Shown: piece after piece, positions 5,937 to 7,739 of the stretch
How the letters are laid out: each line of letters opens with the position of its first letter
Position numbering within the stretch: the first letter of the stretch is position 1
From: Treponema sp.
GTDB taxonomy: Bacteria > Spirochaetota > Spirochaetia > Treponematales > Rectinemataceae
Reading direction: 5' to 3'
DNA: 7,739 bases
Assembly (NCBI GenBank): GCA_017849315.1
Contig: JAFIHQ010000056.1
Location: forward strand, 1-7,739
Made by a program: the position numbers and the translations under genes
The notes under the pieces: model-generated
What the model was told of the DNA's origin: nothing
The model's database searches: none
Seen by the model: the letters and a program-made list of their open reading frames with translations, nothing else

Positions 5937-6818
5937 TTATTCTATAGGTAAATCATCACCAAAATAAGGTACATCATCGTGCAGTTCAATTATATCATGC
6001 AGTGGTTTGTCGTTGAACAGACATATTCTATTTCTGTATTCTGTTCTTATAGCAATATCTTCAATTTCAACCCTACGCCTCCTCGACATATCGAGAAATT
6101 CCCCTTCCCTCTCAATCCCCAAAAATCGGCGATTCAATAAACTTGCAGCAATTCCGGTAGTACTACTACCAGAAAAGGGGTCCAAAACCCAAGCTCGCTC
6201 ATTGGTTGAAGCCAGTATAATCCTTGCCAATAGAGATAACGGTTTTTGAGTAGGATGCTTGCCACAGGTCTTTTCCCACCGACCAATAGCGGGCAATTGC
6301 CAAACATCGCGCATTTGAGTACCACCATTAATTTCCTTCATCAGTTCATAATTGAATAAGTGCGGTACACGCTTGTTCTTTCTGGCCCAAATAACGAATT
6401 CAGTCGAATGCGTAAAATATCGGCAGCTCAAGTTAGGAGGAGGATTTGTTTTTACCCAAGTTATGCAATTGAGGATCTTAAAATCAAGCTCATTCAATAC
6501 TTCTGCAACTGAGAAAATGTTATGGAAGGTACCAGAAACCCAAATCGTTCCATTTTCCTTCAGTTTATCGCGACACGCACTTATCCACCGAAAATTGAAA
6601 GCCTTGTCTTCTTGCAAGCCTTTTGACTTATCCCAGGCGCCCTTATTGACCGAGACCTGCTTACCACTTTGAACAGAGATGCCACCATTTGAAAGAAAGT
6701 AGGGCGGATCGGCAAAAATCATATCAAATTTGAAGTCAAACTCTGATAACAAAGAAATGCAATCACCTTGCAAAAGAGTAAAATCATGGTTCGCTGATTT
6801 ATAGAATGAATGTAACAT
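5937..6818 (-). CDS. DpnA-like beta-class adenine-N6 DNA methyltransferase (probable GATC specificity)
   Basis: A 293-residue methyltransferase that transfers a methyl group from S-adenosylmethionine to adenine in DNA. The catalytic motif IV is DPPY (37-40), within FADPPYFLSNGG, and the AdoMet motif I follows later as DPFSGSSTTG (213-222). This order (IV before I) defines the beta class. CRYFTHSTE (132-140), ARKN (145-148) and KHPTQKP (187-193) strongly recall DpnA, the second methylase of the DpnII system, which also protects single-stranded GATC. Motif I has Ser at 219 where Gly is usual. The C-terminus runs ~25 residues beyond DpnA with an acidic tail (DDVPYFGDDLPIE). ATG 6818 lies 11 bases after the small upstream ORF, with a weak GAGTGG signal, so it is probably co-transcribed with the DpnII-like nuclease gene. 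The class is secure; GATC is inferred from DpnA likeness and the neighbouring nuclease. Confidence 0.93.
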   Translation of the reverse strand: MLHSFYKSANHDFTLLQGDCISLLSEFDFKFDMIFADPPYFLSNGGISVQSGKQVSVNKGAWDKSKGLQEDKAFNFRWISACRDKLKENGTIWVSGTFHNIFSVAEVLNELDFKILNCITWVKTNPPPNLSCRYFTHSTEFVIWARKNKRVPHLFNYELMKEINGGTQMRDVWQLPAIGRWEKTCGKHPTQKPLSLLARIILASTNERAWVLDPFSGSSTTGIAASLLNRRFLGIEREGEFLDMSRRRRVEIEDIAIRTEYRNRICLFNDKPLHDIIELHDDVPYFGDDLPIE

Positions 6819-6829
6819 ATTTTATCCAC

Positions 6830-7183
6830 TCAATGAAAAGTCGCTGTTGAAATGGCCTCATAAATACCACGATGAGATTTTAGTTGTTTTAGGAGGCGCC
6901 CAAACATTGAGCCACCCCTTCTATTTGTCTTCTCTTGTACCATGAGAAGTTCTGCATTCTCTACTGCCTGCCTGATTAGTATGTCGACACCCCAATGGAC
7001 ATGTTTTGGGGTCCTTGGACGCGATCTTCATTGTCCGTTAATTCTCTGCTTGTATTGTAGCAAGAAATCGAATTCAGAATAGGGACCTTGATAAATCCCT
7101 AAAACAAAAGTATGGTTTATTCTGCATTCTCCCAGTAAAGGCAATCTCTCACCGTGCCTCCTTATTTTAATGGATTTGTTCAT
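6830..7183 (-). pseudogene. Small ORF between nuclease and methylase genes, interrupted by one TGA
   Basis: This frame fills the gap in the R-M cluster and is absent from a simple ORF scan because one TGA (7028-7030) splits it. From ATG 7183 it reads 51 codons (for example GIYQGPYSEFDFLLQYK), TGA, then 65 codons (SRPRTPKHVHWGVDILIRQ, later GSMFGRLLKQLKSHRGIYEA) to TGA 6830-6832. Both halves look like real protein in the same frame, so the simplest reading is a ~116-residue protein with a Trp codon (TGG) turned into TGA. ATG 7198 is another start; neither has a good ribosome site. TAAGGAGG (7157-7164) lies inside and would best serve TTG 7144, 12 bases on. It begins 30 bases after the nuclease stop and ends 11 before the methylase. 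I cannot name the family; a role tied to the R-M system is inferred from position. Confidence 0.6.
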
Positions 7184-7213
7184 TTCTGGATAATACATCG
7201 GATTAAGACCATT

Positions 7214-7739
7214 TTATACAAAAACTTCTTTTATGATCCCATTTTCCAGATCATTGATATTGTAAATATGCTCCATGGCATCGAATGCTTCTTCCAAATT
7301 GTGGCGGGCAGATCTCCAACCGATTCCGTCGGTAAACCAGACAAATGTGAACCCAGGGATCGTAGCTGCCTCGGTGGCAAGAGTCTTGTAGCTCCTAGCT
7401 GTCTCATTCAGTTTTGAGCCACCACGACTATAGAAATTGGTCTCAACAGCGTAAACCATTCTTTCAGTCTTTATGACAAAGTCAAATCGCTTCTCCATCT
7501 TTCCTTTATTCGACATTGGGGAAAGGTCAAGGCCCCATTTGTCGTGAACCTCGTGGACATACACTTCCTTGAAATAGTCTTTACCCTTCTCAAAGCCGCT
7601 CTTCTTAATGTATGTTTCTACAATATCTTCCATAAGGTGACCACCACGATTCTTTCGACCATTTGAATCAAGCCCTGTTTCTACGCCGGTTACATAATCA
7701 GTCAGATTACATATAAGGTGATTCTGTAGCAAATCAAAA
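7214..7739 (-). CDS. DpnII-family type II restriction endonuclease, C-terminal part (5' end outside window)
   Basis: The last ~174 codons of a restriction enzyme of the DpnII family, which cuts unmethylated GATC. The frame is open to the right edge and ends at TAA 7214-7216; family members are close to 290 residues, so roughly 110 N-terminal residues are missing from view, and the TTG at 7732 is not a real start. Hallmarks in order are GVETGLDSNGRKNRGG, MEDIVETYIKK, KRFDFVIK, then VETNFYSRGGSKLNETARS, then FVWFTDGIGW and the ending IYNINDLENG. The Asp of RFDF and the Glu of VETN would be the nuclease acids; the third position is Asn rather than the Lys of a standard ExK, which I recall as normal for this family. 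It leads the cluster nuclease - small ORF - methylase on the - strand. The promoter lies outside the window. Confidence 0.93.
   Translation of the reverse strand, partial: FDLLQNHLICNLTDYVTGVETGLDSNGRKNRGGHLMEDIVETYIKKSGFEKGKDYFKEVYVHEVHDKWGLDLSPMSNKGKMEKRFDFVIKTERMVYAVETNFYSRGGSKLNETARSYKTLATEAATIPGFTFVWFTDGIGWRSARHNLEEAFDAMEHIYNINDLENGIIKEVFV

Noticed and set aside
7028..7030. TGA read as Trp under an alternative genetic code
   Set aside because: Apart from the broken small ORF and the 4138 gene, the genes end in TAA or TAG, which made this worth considering. However, the methylase, nuclease and MsrBA genes encode many Trp residues, all with TGG and none with TGA, which is not expected in a recoded genome.
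7150..7164. Perfect TAAGGAGG followed four bases later by GTG on the - strand, as the start of a separate gene
   Set aside because: The GTG frame ends after 11 codons. The AGG AGG bases are codons of the longer small ORF, though they may help an internal TTG start at 7144.
7154..7417. An 87-codon + strand frame
   Set aside because: It is antisense to the DpnII-family nuclease and the small ORF, with no ribosome site or motif.

Overview
The window looks like a piece of a mid-GC bacterial chromosome: sugar metabolism and oxidative-stress repair on the left, and a more AT-rich accessory region with a restriction-modification (R-M) locus on the right. The species cannot be fixed from the sequence. 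Good Shine-Dalgarno sites, an L-arabinose isomerase end and a lipoprotein MsrB-MsrA fusion fit a host-associated Gram-positive (Bacillota or Actinomycetota), but that is a weak inference.

Left part (1-2617): the 3' end of L-arabinose isomerase (araA) on the + strand meets a class II aldolase/epimerase of the AraD/FucA superfamily on the - strand. Next, on the - strand, is an AlbA_2 / HATPase_c_4 / winged-helix regulator gene broken by two single-base insertions. One lies in a C7 run next to a 12-bp tandem repeat. Correcting both gives one continuous 482-codon frame.

Middle (2697-5228): a secreted, lipid-anchored MsrB-MsrA fusion (- strand) is divergent from an unrecognised 208-residue secreted or membrane-anchored protein (+ strand). 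The shared promoter region holds two compact dyad symmetries. Then comes about 460 bp without an intact gene. It contains a relic of deoxyribose-phosphate aldolase (deoC) on the - strand, still carrying the Schiff-base lysine motif, and a near-consensus sigma-70-type promoter on the + strand.

Right part (5229-7739): a + strand gene fuses a winged helix to a PD-(D/E)XK-type nuclease domain. It converges on a - strand cluster: the C-terminal part of a DpnII-family restriction endonuclease (running off the right edge), a small ORF interrupted by one TGA, and a beta-class adenine methyltransferase very like DpnA (the second methylase of DpnII systems). The cluster should cut and protect GATC. The Dam-like alpha methylase expected in a DpnII system is not in the window and may lie beyond the right edge. 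The small interposed ORF and the neighbouring nuclease are the least explained elements and the best candidates for something new.
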